From Betaproteobacteria bacterium (lineage in GTDB: Bacteria > Pseudomonadota > Gammaproteobacteria > Burkholderiales > Casimicrobiaceae): DNA of 64,000 bases. Below, piece by piece: positions 44,835-53,889 of the stretch (the stretch's first letter is position 1; each line of letters begins with the position of its first letter). Below the pieces are notes generated by a model. It was not told the DNA's origin and did not search any database. It saw only the letters and a program-made list of their open reading frames with translations. The DNA lies in NCBI GenBank assembly GCA_013298765.1, contig JAAFJA010000001.1, forward strand, positions 310,001 to 374,000. Reading direction: 5' to 3'. A program made the translations under genes and the position numbers.

Positions 44835-47800
44835 ATGTTTAACTATCTCGTCGAAGCAAGCCTCAAAAGTCGGCTTCTTGTGCTCGCGGGCGCGCTCGCG
44901 CTCTTGATCGCGGGCACGTTCACGCTACTGCGCACGCCCGTGGATGTATTCCCCGATCTTGATCGACCGACGGTGACAGTGATGACCGAAGCCGGCGGCA
45001 TGGCCCCTGAAGAGGTTGAACAACTCATCACCATTCCGCTTGAAAGCACCTTAAACGGCATGTCGGGCGTCACCTCCGTTCGCTCACAATCGGGCGTGGG
45101 ATTGTCGTTCGTGTATGTGCAGTTCGGCTTCGGCATCGATATCTATCGTGCACGCCAAAACGTGGCGGAGCGTTTGCAACTCGCGCGCGAACAGTTGCCG
45201 CCAAATGTGAATCCAGCGATGGGGCCGATCTCCTCGATCATGGGCGAGATCATGCTGGTGGCGATTCCGCTCGATCCCGCGAAAGTCAACCCGATGGCAG
45301 TGCGCGAGTATGCGGATTTCGTGTTGCGACCGCGACTACTCACGATCCCCGGCATCGCGCAAGTGATTCCAATCGGTGGCGAGGTACGCCAGTATCAAGT
45401 GCAGCCGAACACGGCAAAGATGGCCGCGCTCGGCGTCGATCTTGAGGCAGTTGAGAACGCCTTACGTGGCTTCTCTGCAAACACCGCAGGCGGCTTTCTC
45501 GAGCTCGGTGGCCGTGAGTACTTGATACGAAATGTCGGGCGCACGTCGCGACTTGAGGATCTGCGCCTGCTGCCGGTGAAGACATCGCAGGCAGGCGTCG
45601 GCCAATCGATCATGCTGCATCAAGTCGCTGACGTTCAGTTCGCGCCAGCGATCAAGCGCGGCGATGCAGGTTTCAATGGCAAGCCTGCGGTCATCCTTGG
45701 CATCCAAAAGCAACCGGGCACCGATACCGTCGCGCTGACGAAGAAAGTCGAACTCGCCTTCGCGGAGCTAGGCAAGACTCTGCCCACTGGTATCGAATCG
45801 CCGCGCACGACGATGCGACAAGCGAACTTCATCGAAACCTCCATTCGCAATCTGAACGGTAAGCTCGTCATTGCATCGATGCTGGTTGCAGTGATCCTCT
45901 ATCTTTTTCTGGCGAATGTGCGCACGACTGTGATTTCGCTCACTGCGATTCCGCTTTCGATTGCGATCACTGCGCTCGTGTTTGCTTACTTCGGGCTATC
46001 GATCAACACCATGACGCTCGGCGGCTTGGCCATTGCCATCGGTGAGCTTGTGGACGATGCAGTGGTGGGTGTGGAAAACGTCTTGCGACGACTCAAGCTC
46101 GCCAAACAAGGCGGCGAAAAGTTTTCAGCAATCGACGTGATTCGAACGGCGACCCTCGAAGTGCGCTCGGCGATCGTGTATGCCACGATCATTATCGTAC
46201 TCGTGTTCGTGCCACTCTTTGTGCTGCCAGGTTTGGAGGGGCGCCTATTCGTCCCGCTCGGCATTGCCTACATCGTCTCGATTCTCGCCTCGATGCTGGT
46301 ATCGGTCACGGTAACGCCCGTGCTCGCGTACTACCTGCTGCCAACCATAAAACGGCTCGATCGTCCTGAACCAGCGCTTGTACGCGGTCTGAAAGCGGTC
46401 TACGAACGCGCGTTGGCGTGGGTGCTCGAACACGCGCAAACGGCGATTGCAATTTCATTCCTGCTTGCCGTACTCGCGGCCTCAGCAGTACCGTTCTTCG
46501 CTCGCACATTCTTGCCGCCGTTTAACGAAGGCTCGATGATGGTCGGTATTCGTTTGATGCCTGGCACCACGCTCGCAGAGTCGGTGACGATCGGGCAGCA
46601 AGCGGAGCGACTGCTCAAGCAAGTGCCAGAAGTTGAATACGCGGGTCGTCGTACGGGTCGCGCCGAGCTCGACGAGCATGCCGAAGGCGTGCATGTGAAC
46701 GAAATCGATATTCGCATCAATCGCGATGTGAAACCGCAGCGAAGCATGGAGCAAATCCAGGCCGATGTTCGTCGCGTGCTGGAACCCTTGCCGGGCAACA
46801 TTGCCATTGGGGGGCCGATATCGCATCGCATCGATCACATGCTGTCGGGCGTGAGCGCACAGATTGCAGTGAAGATCTTCGGGGATGATCTCGACACGCT
46901 TCGCAATCAGGCCGAAGCATTACGTCGCGAATTCGCGACGATCCCCGGCATGGCGGATTTGAACGTCGAGCGTCAAGTGTTGACGCCGCAAATTCGCATC
47001 GAAGTTGATTACCGGAAAGCTGCTCAATACGGCATCGCGCCGTCGAAGTTGCTCTCCGAATTGCAAACCCTCATCGAGGGCGAAAAGATTGCGCAAATCG
47101 TCGAAGGCGCGCGTCGCTTCGATCTGGTGTTGCGTCTGCCCGATTCCGCGCGCGGCCCGCAAGGCCTTGCCGGATTGCTGATCGATACGCCGAACGGGCG
47201 GGTGCCTCTTTCCTCGCTCGCCAACATTGTCGAATCCGACGGTCCGAACGAGGTGCGCCGCGATGACGGTCGCAGGCGAATCGTGATCTCCGCGAATGCG
47301 CAAGGCCGTGCGCTCTCTGATGTCGTCACCGACATTCGCAGCAAGATCGCGCAGTACAAATTGCCCGAGGGTTACTTCATCACAATCGGCGGTCAGTTCG
47401 AGGCGCAAGAAGAAGCCGCACGCATGATCGGCGGGCTCTCCATCATCTCGCTTGCGATGGTGTTCTTCGTGCTCTATTCACGCTACCGCAGCACGACGCT
47501 ATCGCTGCTTATCATGGCCAATATTCCACTCGCCTTGGTGGGTAGCGTGTTCGGATTGTGGCTATCGGGGCAGCCGCTTTCGATTGCGGCGCTGATCGGT
47601 TTCATCACGCTGGCGGGCATTTCCGCGCGCAACGGGATTCTCAAGGTCAGCCACTATGTGAATCTATGCGCATTAGAGGGCGAAACCTTTGGCAAGCACA
47701 TGATCTTGCGCGGCTCTCTCGACCGATTGACGCCGGTGCTCATGACCGCACTCGTCGCCGCATTCGCACTTGCGCCACTGCTATTTGAAGCCGATCAACC

Positions 47801-47957
47801 AGGCACCGAGATATTGCATCCAGTGGCAGTGGTGATCTTTTCAGGGCTTATCAGCGCAACCCTGCTCGACAGCTTCATTACCCCCGCGCTCGTATGGCGC
47901 TTCGGTCGCAAACCCATCGAACGGCTCGTCAGCGAAAAGCATGGCGAAGCGTTTTAG
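44835..47957 (+). CDS. Heavy-metal efflux RND permease, CzcA-like
   Basis: 1040 residues, proton-driven inner-membrane pump. Usual RND layout: helix 1, large periplasmic loop, six helices, second loop, five helices. N-terminus [22 protein letters not shown] is typical of the HME-RND group. The transmembrane-4 motif reads [19 protein letters not shown]. This differs from the DFG-x-x-VDGA motif of Zn/Co/Cd pumps and from the VDAAIVMIEN of Cu/Ag pumps, so the metal cannot be assigned by motif. Starts 11 bases after the adaptor stop. Confidence 0.93.
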   Translation: MFNYLVEASLKSRLLVLAGALALLIAGTFTLLRTPVDVFPDLDRPTVTVMTEAGGMAPEEVEQLITIPLESTLNGMSGVTSVRSQSGVGLSFVYVQFGFGIDIYRARQNVAERLQLAREQLPPNVNPAMGPISSIMGEIMLVAIPLDPAKVNPMAVREYADFVLRPRLLTIPGIAQVIPIGGEVRQYQVQPNTAKMAALGVDLEAVENALRGFSANTAGGFLELGGREYLIRNVGRTSRLEDLRLLPVKTSQAGVGQSIMLHQVADVQFAPAIKRGDAGFNGKPAVILGIQKQPGTDTVALTKKVELAFAELGKTLPTGIESPRTTMRQANFIETSIRNLNGKLVIASMLVAVILYLFLANVRTTVISLTAIPLSIAITALVFAYFGLSINTMTLGGLAIAIGELVDDAVVGVENVLRRLKLAKQGGEKFSAIDVIRTATLEVRSAIVYATIIIVLVFVPLFVLPGLEGRLFVPLGIAYIVSILASMLVSVTVTPVLAYYLLPTIKRLDRPEPALVRGLKAVYERALAWVLEHAQTAIAISFLLAVLAASAVPFFARTFLPPFNEGSMMVGIRLMPGTTLAESVTIGQQAERLLKQVPEVEYAGRRTGRAELDEHAEGVHVNEIDIRINRDVKPQRSMEQIQADVRRVLEPLPGNIAIGGPISHRIDHMLSGVSAQIAVKIFGDDLDTLRNQAEALRREFATIPGMADLNVERQVLTPQIRIEVDYRKAAQYGIAPSKLLSELQTLIEGEKIAQIVEGARRFDLVLRLPDSARGPQGLAGLLIDTPNGRVPLSSLANIVESDGPNEVRRDDGRRRIVISANAQGRALSDVVTDIRSKIAQYKLPEGYFITIGGQFEAQEEAARMIGGLSIISLAMVFFVLYSRYRSTTLSLLIMANIPLALVGSVFGLWLSGQPLSIAALIGFITLAGISARNGILKVSHYVNLCALEGETFGKHMILRGSLDRLTPVLMTALVAAFALAPLLFEADQPGTEILHPVAVVIFSGLISATLLDSFITPALVWRFGRKPIERLVSEKHGEAF

Positions 47958-47991
47958 TTTCTATTCCGTTTAACCCCCGTCTGGAGCAATC

Positions 47992-48393
47992 ATGGCAACC
48001 CGTCGAAACATTCTCTCTGCACTCATTACAACCGCTACGCTCGCTACCGCGCTCGCCGCAGTCACCGTGCACGCACACTCAGAACACGGCAAACCGCAGT
48101 ACGGCGGCGTGGTCGGCGAAGCCGGCGTGTTTCAAGTCGAGCTTGTCTCGAAGCCCGACTCGCTCACGCTCTACGTCACCGATCACGGCAAAGCCATCTC
48201 CGTCAAAGGCGCGAGCGCAAACCTTACCTTGCTTTCGGGGACCACGAAAACCGAAGCAGCGCTGAAACCAAGCGACGACGGCACCAAGCTCGAAGCGAAA
48301 GGTCAGTTCAACGTGATCAAAGGAACGAAGGTGATCGCGATGGTGACGCTTGCAGGAAAATCGCCCGCGTCGGCACGTTTTGAGGTGAAGTGA
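47992..48393 (+). CDS. Small periplasmic protein at the end of the metal efflux operon
   Basis: 133 residues with a signal peptide (cut near VTVHAHS), then HSEHGKPQYGGVVGEAGVF and VELVSKPDSLTLYVTDHGKAISVKGA. This short beta-rich domain recurs near metal RND genes and shares the DSLTLYV-type strand with the 43045 product. Probably a periplasmic partner; no proven function known to me. It starts 34 bases after the pump and is followed by repeat copy i. Confidence 0.75.
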   Translation: MATRRNILSALITTATLATALAAVTVHAHSEHGKPQYGGVVGEAGVFQVELVSKPDSLTLYVTDHGKAISVKGASANLTLLSGTTKTEAALKPSDDGTKLEAKGQFNVIKGTKVIAMVTLAGKSPASARFEVK

Positions 48394-48490
48394 GGCAGGG
48401 CGTTACGCGCGGCGAGGACGTTTGCAATCTGAATCGGCGCGCCCGGGATCCGTGGTTTTACGGAACAAGCTATCAGCTAATACCCTCTTT

Positions 48491-48560
48491 GCCCAAATAG
48501 ATTCGGGCTAGGAGGCGTTATCTATAAAAATCGATAAATACGGTTTTCATGGATACGCCC
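48491..48560. repeat. Dispersed GGGCTA-N43-TACGCCC element, copy i
   Basis: Third arm GCCC at 48491-48494, N10, GGGCTA at 48505-48510, 43 AT-rich bases, TACGCCC at 48554-48560. Between the efflux operon and the convergent glutamine-synthetase-like gene. Confidence 0.55.
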
Positions 48561-48587
48561 TAATAATTTCGGCATTTGATCGCCAAA

Positions 48588-50042
48588 CTAGAACAGGGAG
48601 AAATACTCGCTCTGCTCCCATTCCTGTCTTGCGTCACCAGCACTTTCGTAGCGCGCGATCTCGTGCGACTTGATCTGCGCGAAGTAGTGCACGAATGCTT
48701 CGCCAAAACCATCGCGAAGGACACGATCGCTCGCGAGCGCGTGGATCGCTTGTGTGAGCGAGGTTGGTAGCGCATCTTGATCGTTCGCTGCATATGGATT
48801 CGCCTCCATTGCAGGCAACGCAAGTTGTTGCTCGACTCCATCGAGTCCTGCATGAACCTGCGACGCGATGTAGAGATACGGGTTCGCCGTCGGTTCACCG
48901 AGACGATTTTCGATGCGGGCCGCGCGATCAGCAACACCATTCGCGACGACGCGAAACGCCGCGCCACGCGAGCCCCGCCCCCAGATCGCACGCTGCGGCG
49001 CCATCATGTTCGGTTGATAGCGCGCGTAACCATTGATCGTCGGTACCGCGAAAGCGCAGCTCGCCCGCGCATGCGCGAGCAGGCCCGCGAGCCACTGCGA
49101 ACCGATCGATGAAAGCCCGCTGTCATCCCCTTGTTCATCGGAGCGCGCAAAGATGTTTGCACCCGTGCTCGCATCACACAACGACTGATGCAAATGCCAC
49201 CCACTCGACACGATGTTGGGAAATTGCGGACGGCACATGAATGTCGCGTGATAGCCCGCGCGACGAAGCGCTTGTTTGATCGCGTTGCGAAAGAGCGCCA
49301 TCGCATCTGCAGCTTCGAGCGCTTCCTGCACATCGAACACCACTTCCAATTGGCTCGGCCCCAACTCCACTTCGAGCGAACGAATCGGCAGGTCTAGCGC
49401 TTGCGCCGTTTGCAACACGATTCGAAGCGGCTCGTCACTCATATCCGCCCATTGCTCGCAGAGCACATTGTTTCCCGGATGAATCATCGTCACGCGTGGT
49501 GGCGGCGCAGGCCACGACGAATACTCTGGCGCGAGATTCATGTCATCAAGTTTGTAAATGTGAAACTCGACTTCGAGTCCACAGCGCATCCGGTACCCGC
49601 GCGACGCAAGCGCGGCGAGTGCACGTTGTAGCTGCCCGCGCGTGTCAAAGGGCAACACATTCCCGTTGTGATCACACGCCTGACACTGAATCCATGCCGT
49701 GCGTGGCGCCCACGGCAACACGCGAAACGTCGTCGGATCAGCGCGCATCAAAACGTCCGATGCGTTCGCAAACATGGAGAGCGCAGGATTAACGTCGACA
49801 AATTTACCGAAAGCGACAGGATCAAACGTAGGAAACGCAGTGCGCGCAGACGTATCCTTCAAGAGCAGCGTGCCGACCATCGGCAAACCGTTACGCATCG
49901 CGTCGATTGCATGCTTCGCAACCAAAGTCTTCCCACGAAACAAGCCGTGCTGATCGCAAAACGCGAATCGGACAAGCTCGATGTTGTCGGCTTTTAGGTG
50001 CCGTTCGATATCGTCGAACGTGGTGTCGGGTGTGGCGTTCAT
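48588..50042 (-). CDS. Glutamine synthetase family protein (gamma-glutamyl amide ligase type)
   Basis: 484 residues. GS catalytic domain motifs are recognisable: YRMRCGLEVEFHIYK, SLEVELGPSQLEVVFD (metal Glu), SGWHLHQSL (ammonia/glutamate His loop), NGYARYQPNMMAPQRAIWG, and RIENRLGEPTANPYLYIASQ. The text is well away from housekeeping GlnA and lacks the adenylylation tyrosine motif, so a gamma-glutamyl ligase acting on an amine is more likely. Overlaps the Rieske gene by ATGA. Repeat sequence just upstream supplies GGGAGAGGGAA as Shine-Dalgarno. Substrate unknown. Confidence 0.85.
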   Translation of the reverse strand: MNATPDTTFDDIERHLKADNIELVRFAFCDQHGLFRGKTLVAKHAIDAMRNGLPMVGTLLLKDTSARTAFPTFDPVAFGKFVDVNPALSMFANASDVLMRADPTTFRVLPWAPRTAWIQCQACDHNGNVLPFDTRGQLQRALAALASRGYRMRCGLEVEFHIYKLDDMNLAPEYSSWPAPPPRVTMIHPGNNVLCEQWADMSDEPLRIVLQTAQALDLPIRSLEVELGPSQLEVVFDVQEALEAADAMALFRNAIKQALRRAGYHATFMCRPQFPNIVSSGWHLHQSLCDASTGANIFARSDEQGDDSGLSSIGSQWLAGLLAHARASCAFAVPTINGYARYQPNMMAPQRAIWGRGSRGAAFRVVANGVADRAARIENRLGEPTANPYLYIASQVHAGLDGVEQQLALPAMEANPYAANDQDALPTSLTQAIHALASDRVLRDGFGEAFVHYFAQIKSHEIARYESAGDARQEWEQSEYFSLF

Positions 50043-51496
50043 CGGCTTCCCTCTCCCTGGGGGAGAGGGATTGAGGGAGAGGGTGTTGGATCTTCCAAGC
50101 CGTTTCGATCAGCCCGCACCCCCTCCCCCGCCCTCCCCCCCGGGGGGAGGGCGCAAGGCCACTCGCACTGCGCTCGCCGCTTCGCGTCAAACTCGCGCCA
50201 ATACGTCTCCCACGAATCCGCCGCGCAAATGCCATCGACCGTGATCGGTCCCGCAATGTTCGCGGCCTGCGACTCGCTCCACTGCATCGGCGCAGCGTCC
50301 CCCTTCTCAACCGAGTCAATCGCATTCGAAAGCTGTCGCCGGTAGGCGATGATGGCTTTATCCGTCGTGCCCAGATGTTCTTTCGTGCGATCCTGAATCT
50401 CGCCTTGGGATTCGACCGCCCATTGATCGTGAACGTTGATGTCGTGCCCCATGCCGGTGTACGTTTCATCACGTTGTTCGATCGGATCGAAACCGTAGTC
50501 GTTGTGCTTGCCAACGCGCGGGATGTAATCGGGCAAACTGTAGAGCTTCAAGCGCTGCTCGCGCATGAGTGCTTTGTCGAGTGGCTTACCAAAGCTCGTA
50601 AAGATTGCCACCCAGTACGTGTGCGTGTCGTCCGCGGGCAAATGCCACTGCGTAATTGTCGTATCGCTCGAAAGCGGAATCACAAAGGCCTGCGGAAACA
50701 GTTGATTGGTCACGCGCACATGCGTGAGCGTTTCGCTCAGGCGCCGTAGCGCGGTCAATCGCATTCCGTAGTCCGTTGCTTCGACCGAAATCTCGGGGCT
50801 TTCGAACTCGCGAAGCACACGCGTCATCGGCCAATCGCTGCCTGCGCTTGCGGCTCGAAACTGTTTGCCGTAACTCGCGCTTACATCTTCGTCTTCAAAA
50901 AAGCGATGCAGAAACGACGCATGCGCCGGATCGATGCCCACTTCCATCGCTTGCAACCAATTGCAATTCCAAAGACCTTTGAACGCGAAGGTATGCGTCT
51001 CTGGTGCGACGAAACAGTCGAGCGATGGAAAAGCGCTCGGCTCCACACTCTCTGGCGCAAGCCATGCCCAAATGACACCGCTCTTTTCTACGACCGGATA
51101 AGACAGCTGTTTGATTCCGTCACAAAGCCGAGACCCTTTCGGTTCGCCTGGCGTAGCAATGCATTGGCCGTCGGCACGAAATTGCCAGCCATGAAATGCG
51201 CAGCGAATGCCGCCGCCCTGCTCTGCGCTTTCCAATCGACCAAACGCCAGATCCGCACCGCGATGCGGGCACGCGCGATCAAGCAATACGAACTTGCTCG
51301 TTAGCGCATCGCGAAACAACACAAAGTCTTGCCCCAGCGCACGCACCACCTTTGCGGGCCGAGCAGCCATCCGAGCATCAAGCGTCGGATCGAACTCGGC
51401 GGCAATCGCAACGGGTTGCCAATAACGTCGCAGCAAACTCCCACATGGGGTTTGTGGACCGATACGTGTGAGTCGTTCGTTTTGGGCGGCACGCAT
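50039..51496 (-). CDS. Rieske non-haem iron oxygenase, alpha subunit
   Basis: 485 residues of the phthalate 4,5-dioxygenase-like type (single-component oligomer). Rieske [2Fe-2S] ligands Cys76, His78, Cys99 and His102 (RACPHRGAD and RCAFHGWQF). Mononuclear iron ligands His192 and His197 with Asp189 in GIDPAHASFLHRFF. Hydroxylates or demethylates an aromatic or amine substrate with electrons from a reductase not encoded here. The normal C-terminus appears to end near WREFDAKRRA. The last 38 residues (about 448-485, Pro/Gly-rich) are encoded by a GC-rich repeat at 50046-50155. Confidence 0.88.
   Translation of the reverse strand: MRAAQNERLTRIGPQTPCGSLLRRYWQPVAIAAEFDPTLDARMAARPAKVVRALGQDFVLFRDALTSKFVLLDRACPHRGADLAFGRLESAEQGGGIRCAFHGWQFRADGQCIATPGEPKGSRLCDGIKQLSYPVVEKSGVIWAWLAPESVEPSAFPSLDCFVAPETHTFAFKGLWNCNWLQAMEVGIDPAHASFLHRFFEDEDVSASYGKQFRAASAGSDWPMTRVLREFESPEISVEATDYGMRLTALRRLSETLTHVRVTNQLFPQAFVIPLSSDTTITQWHLPADDTHTYWVAIFTSFGKPLDKALMREQRLKLYSLPDYIPRVGKHNDYGFDPIEQRDETYTGMGHDINVHDQWAVESQGEIQDRTKEHLGTTDKAIIAYRRQLSNAIDSVEKGDAAPMQWSESQAANIAGPITVDGICAADSWETYWREFDAKRRAQCEWPCALPPGGRAGEGVRADRNGLEDPTPSPSIPLPQGEGSR
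50046..50155. repeat. GC-rich REP-like repeat inside the Rieske gene
   Basis: Two palindromic GC-rich blocks, CTCTCCCTGGGGGAGAG (about 50051-50067) and CCCTCCCCCCCGGGGGGAGGG (about 50131-50151), separated by about 63 bases. This type of element is normally intergenic. Here it is read through in frame, forming the C-terminal tail of the oxygenase, and ends at the start of the downstream GS-like gene. Confidence 0.7.
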
Positions 51497-51580
51497 AGCG
51501 CGCTAATGTACAGCCGTTCGGAGAAAGTGCGGTGAACGATCTCACACGGCGCAAACGCTTCACCTTGCGCTGATAACGTG

Positions 51581-52591
51581 TTATGAGTTCATCGGTTCGG
51601 AACAAAAGGTTGGCCGTATGCCTTCGCCGATCCAGGTCGCCGCCATCTCCACTGCACGCTTGATAGAAACGCTGCTCTCACGCCCCTTGAGCCAAGGCGC
51701 GTTGATCAAGCTGGGTATCGCATACCCTCGCCCAGGCATCAAAGGCTCATAACCGAGCCATTCAAAGAGATCACTCGCAATACCGTCAAACGTCGCGGGA
51801 TCATAGTCATCGCGATGTTTGTATTCATAGGCGAGACCACGGAAATTGATCCGATCACTCAGGATGCCATCTGCGATAAGCTGATCCTCGACCCCACGAG
51901 CGTGTGCGAACTGGGAACGGTCGATGGCTTGAGCAAACTCGGCTTCATTCGGCATTGCTCCGGTCGTCGCAATGAAACTCCAGACGCGTAGCAGTACAGT
52001 TTCCGGATCTAGCTTGGTATCTTCGAACCGAACGGTCAAAACTGAAACGCCTGTTGATCGTGCGAAACAAACCCAAGTAGCGATGTCCATCGCGAAGGCA
52101 TGTAGGCGGGGAAGGCCCCAGCGCGCGTCGAGTTCTTGAAGCCACTCGGCAAATTGGATCGTAAGGCCGCGCGAGGATTCACGCCGCCACTGCGAGTACA
52201 GTGCATCACGTGGATCGCGAACAAATGCAACAAGACGATCAGATGCCCTCCAGCCCCCCGGTAAATCGTGCGTGAAACGTGGTACGGGAGACGCGCGAAA
52301 GCAGAATTCTCGACCGTTCGTAAGCCCGGTAATGATTCGCGACCATGGACTGAACCGGTTTGAGTAGCGGTATTGGCGTTCCCCGATCGCAAGCCAATCT
52401 GAATCGATATCGACACCCCAGAATCGCCACAGCGGTACTTGCAACTCAAGCAAAGCGCTTGCGAGCCAACCTACACCACACGGCAGCTCCGGAGAAAACA
52501 CATCGACCGTGTACCTCGAGAAGCCGGTGCGCGCCGGTTCACTCTGGAACGAGGGACCGCCGTAGCGCGGCATCGATAATTCAGGGTGCAT
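51581..52591 (-). CDS. Sulfotransferase-fold protein, candidate phosphoramidate transferase
   Basis: 336 residues. Sulfotransferase pattern: the 5'-phosphate loop SPELPCGVGWLASALLEL (about 33-50) and the 3'-phosphate motif RLVAFVRDPRDALYSQWRR (119-137), with Arg125 and Ser133 in the usual positions. Classical members use PAPS. The gene is last in an operon whose predicted end product is 3'-phospho-CDP-phosphoramidate, another 3'-phosphonucleotide. I therefore infer it either transfers phosphoramidate or adds a sulfo group to it. Starts within the last 11 bases of the kinase gene. Confidence 0.75.
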   Translation of the reverse strand: MHPELSMPRYGGPSFQSEPARTGFSRYTVDVFSPELPCGVGWLASALLELQVPLWRFWGVDIDSDWLAIGERQYRYSNRFSPWSRIITGLTNGREFCFRASPVPRFTHDLPGGWRASDRLVAFVRDPRDALYSQWRRESSRGLTIQFAEWLQELDARWGLPRLHAFAMDIATWVCFARSTGVSVLTVRFEDTKLDPETVLLRVWSFIATTGAMPNEAEFAQAIDRSQFAHARGVEDQLIADGILSDRINFRGLAYEYKHRDDYDPATFDGIASDLFEWLGYEPLMPGRGYAIPSLINAPWLKGRESSVSIKRAVEMAATWIGEGIRPTFCSEPMNS

Positions 52592-53144
52592 AGTTGCGAA
52601 AGAATGTTTGGTCTACCCACCGGGTAGCGAGCGCCTGAAGCTCCATTAAACTGCCGGAATTGTTCACCCGAAGCGCTACTTCTTGCGGATAATCGGGAAG
52701 AATGCCCTCGCCGACGACATCGTCCAATGCCTTTCCGTAGAGCTGACGTCTTGCGCTCTCACGCAGCGCTGGAGGCGCCTCGACCATCACGGTGCGCAGG
52801 TTCAGAGACAACCGCGCGGCGCACGCGGTGTTCGCCGCATGGATTTCTCGCATAAGCGAGATGGTGGAGACGACGCATTGAGAGCCCTCGTTCGCATCGC
52901 GCCATGCGCGCTCTGAAATAGCTGTCGCAACCAAGAGGCGCGACTGACGATCATACCCCGCGTTCGGCATGACATCTCGCCTGAAAGTGTCTCCGTCAAT
53001 TGTCGAAACAGACGTTCCTTGCAGGTGTAGGTGCTCGGCGACAAACCGTGCAAACGTGGATTTCCCGACCCCAGCGAGTCCGCAAACCCAAATAACGCCT
53101 CCACCGCAACCACTAACTCCAAACATGGGGCTCAATTCGTTCAC
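52581..53144 (-). CDS. APS-kinase-like enzyme, predicted CDP-phosphoramidate 3'-kinase
   Basis: 187 residues related to CysC: P-loop VCGLAGVGKSTFARF (20-34), substrate motif STIDGDTFRRDV where APS kinases have DGDNVR, DRQSRLLVATAISERA, and ISLMREIHAANTACAARL. C. jejuni Cj1415, also an APS kinase homolog, phosphorylates the 3'-OH of cytidine diphosphoramidate. Position in an equivalent gene set supports that role rather than sulfate activation; no ATP sulfurylase gene is near. Overlaps the nucleotidyltransferase gene by 32 bases (14 if the second ATG at 53126 is used). Confidence 0.8.
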   Translation of the reverse strand: MNELSPMFGVSGCGGGVIWVCGLAGVGKSTFARFVAEHLHLQGTSVSTIDGDTFRRDVMPNAGYDRQSRLLVATAISERAWRDANEGSQCVVSTISLMREIHAANTACAARLSLNLRTVMVEAPPALRESARRQLYGKALDDVVGEGILPDYPQEVALRVNNSGSLMELQALATRWVDQTFFRNYAP

Positions 53145-53889
53145 TCAGAATTCGATTTGCGATCTCGACATCCGTTTGCGTGTCAAGTTCGACCCATTGT
53201 CCGGGTAGATCGATAACATCAATACGTACACCCGATGAAACTAGGCGTCGGAGTACGCGGGTAGTGTCATCAGAAATCAAATCGGTGTGCGGGTTGGTAA
53301 GTTCGAGGTGAAATCGCTGCCAGCCGGCCGCCGAAAACTTCAGCAAACCCATAAATTGGCCGTGAATCTGATCCAAGCTACACACGCGCTGACCAATATC
53401 GATTAGGTGCCCGTTCTCGCTGATGAAGCTCTCAGCGTCGGAAAGCGGGTCAGAGAAACGCATCGTCCAAAGACTACGCCATGCCGTATTGCTCGCTACC
53501 ACGATATCGCCAGCATGTCGCACCAGGGACTCAAGATTCTGCGCCGAGGTCACGACATCACCGTAGTGTATGAGACCACCATTTTCCGCTAACTTGGGCG
53601 CTGCGCAGAGGTAGCTTGCCAACATACCGCTCCGATCCCATCGTTCATTCAACAGAACTGTCGCTCGGGTTGAAACGTACTGACGAAGAATCTCTACCCC
53701 GAACCCACCTACAACTACCGGATTCTCAAAACCCGCTGTAGCGAGCGCTGAGAGCGTGTGATCTATCGCGGCGCGACCACCTACTTCGATAAGGCACTTC
53801 GGGCGCTCGACTGTTAACTCTCCCAGTCGAGAGCCTCGACCTGCAGCGAGAACTACGGCGGGGAATAACTTCACTTTATGAACGCTCAT
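53113..53889 (-). CDS. Nucleotidyltransferase, predicted CTP:phosphoglutamine cytidylyltransferase
   Basis: 258 residues. N-terminal NTP-transferase signature AVVLAAGRGSRLGELTVERP followed by KCLIEVGG (11-38; Lys31 conserved). LIHYGDVV gives the metal-binding Asp, and the C-terminus WVELDTQTDVEIANRIL has the second Asp, as in LicC-type cytidylyltransferases. C. jejuni Cj1416 is of this family and makes CDP-L-glutamine from glutamine phosphate. Alternatives are LicC-like choline-phosphate or phosphonate (PntC) cytidylyltransferases. The ATG directly abuts the methyltransferase stop. Confidence 0.8.
   Translation of the reverse strand: MSVHKVKLFPAVVLAAGRGSRLGELTVERPKCLIEVGGRAAIDHTLSALATAGFENPVVVGGFGVEILRQYVSTRATVLLNERWDRSGMLASYLCAAPKLAENGGLIHYGDVVTSAQNLESLVRHAGDIVVASNTAWRSLWTMRFSDPLSDAESFISENGHLIDIGQRVCSLDQIHGQFMGLLKFSAAGWQRFHLELTNPHTDLISDDTTRVLRRLVSSGVRIDVIDLPGQWVELDTQTDVEIANRILSERIEPHVWS

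Noticed and set aside
6463-48560. Dispersed elements as integron attC sites
   Set aside because: Arms do not fit RYYYAAC/GTTRRRY, there is no extrahelical-base hairpin structure, and the flanking genes are core functions, not cassettes.
52581-53144. APS kinase for sulfate assimilation (cysC)
   Set aside because: No ATP sulfurylase or PAPS reductase nearby, and the neighbours match the phosphoramidate set; the DGDTFRRD motif is divergent. Not fully excluded.
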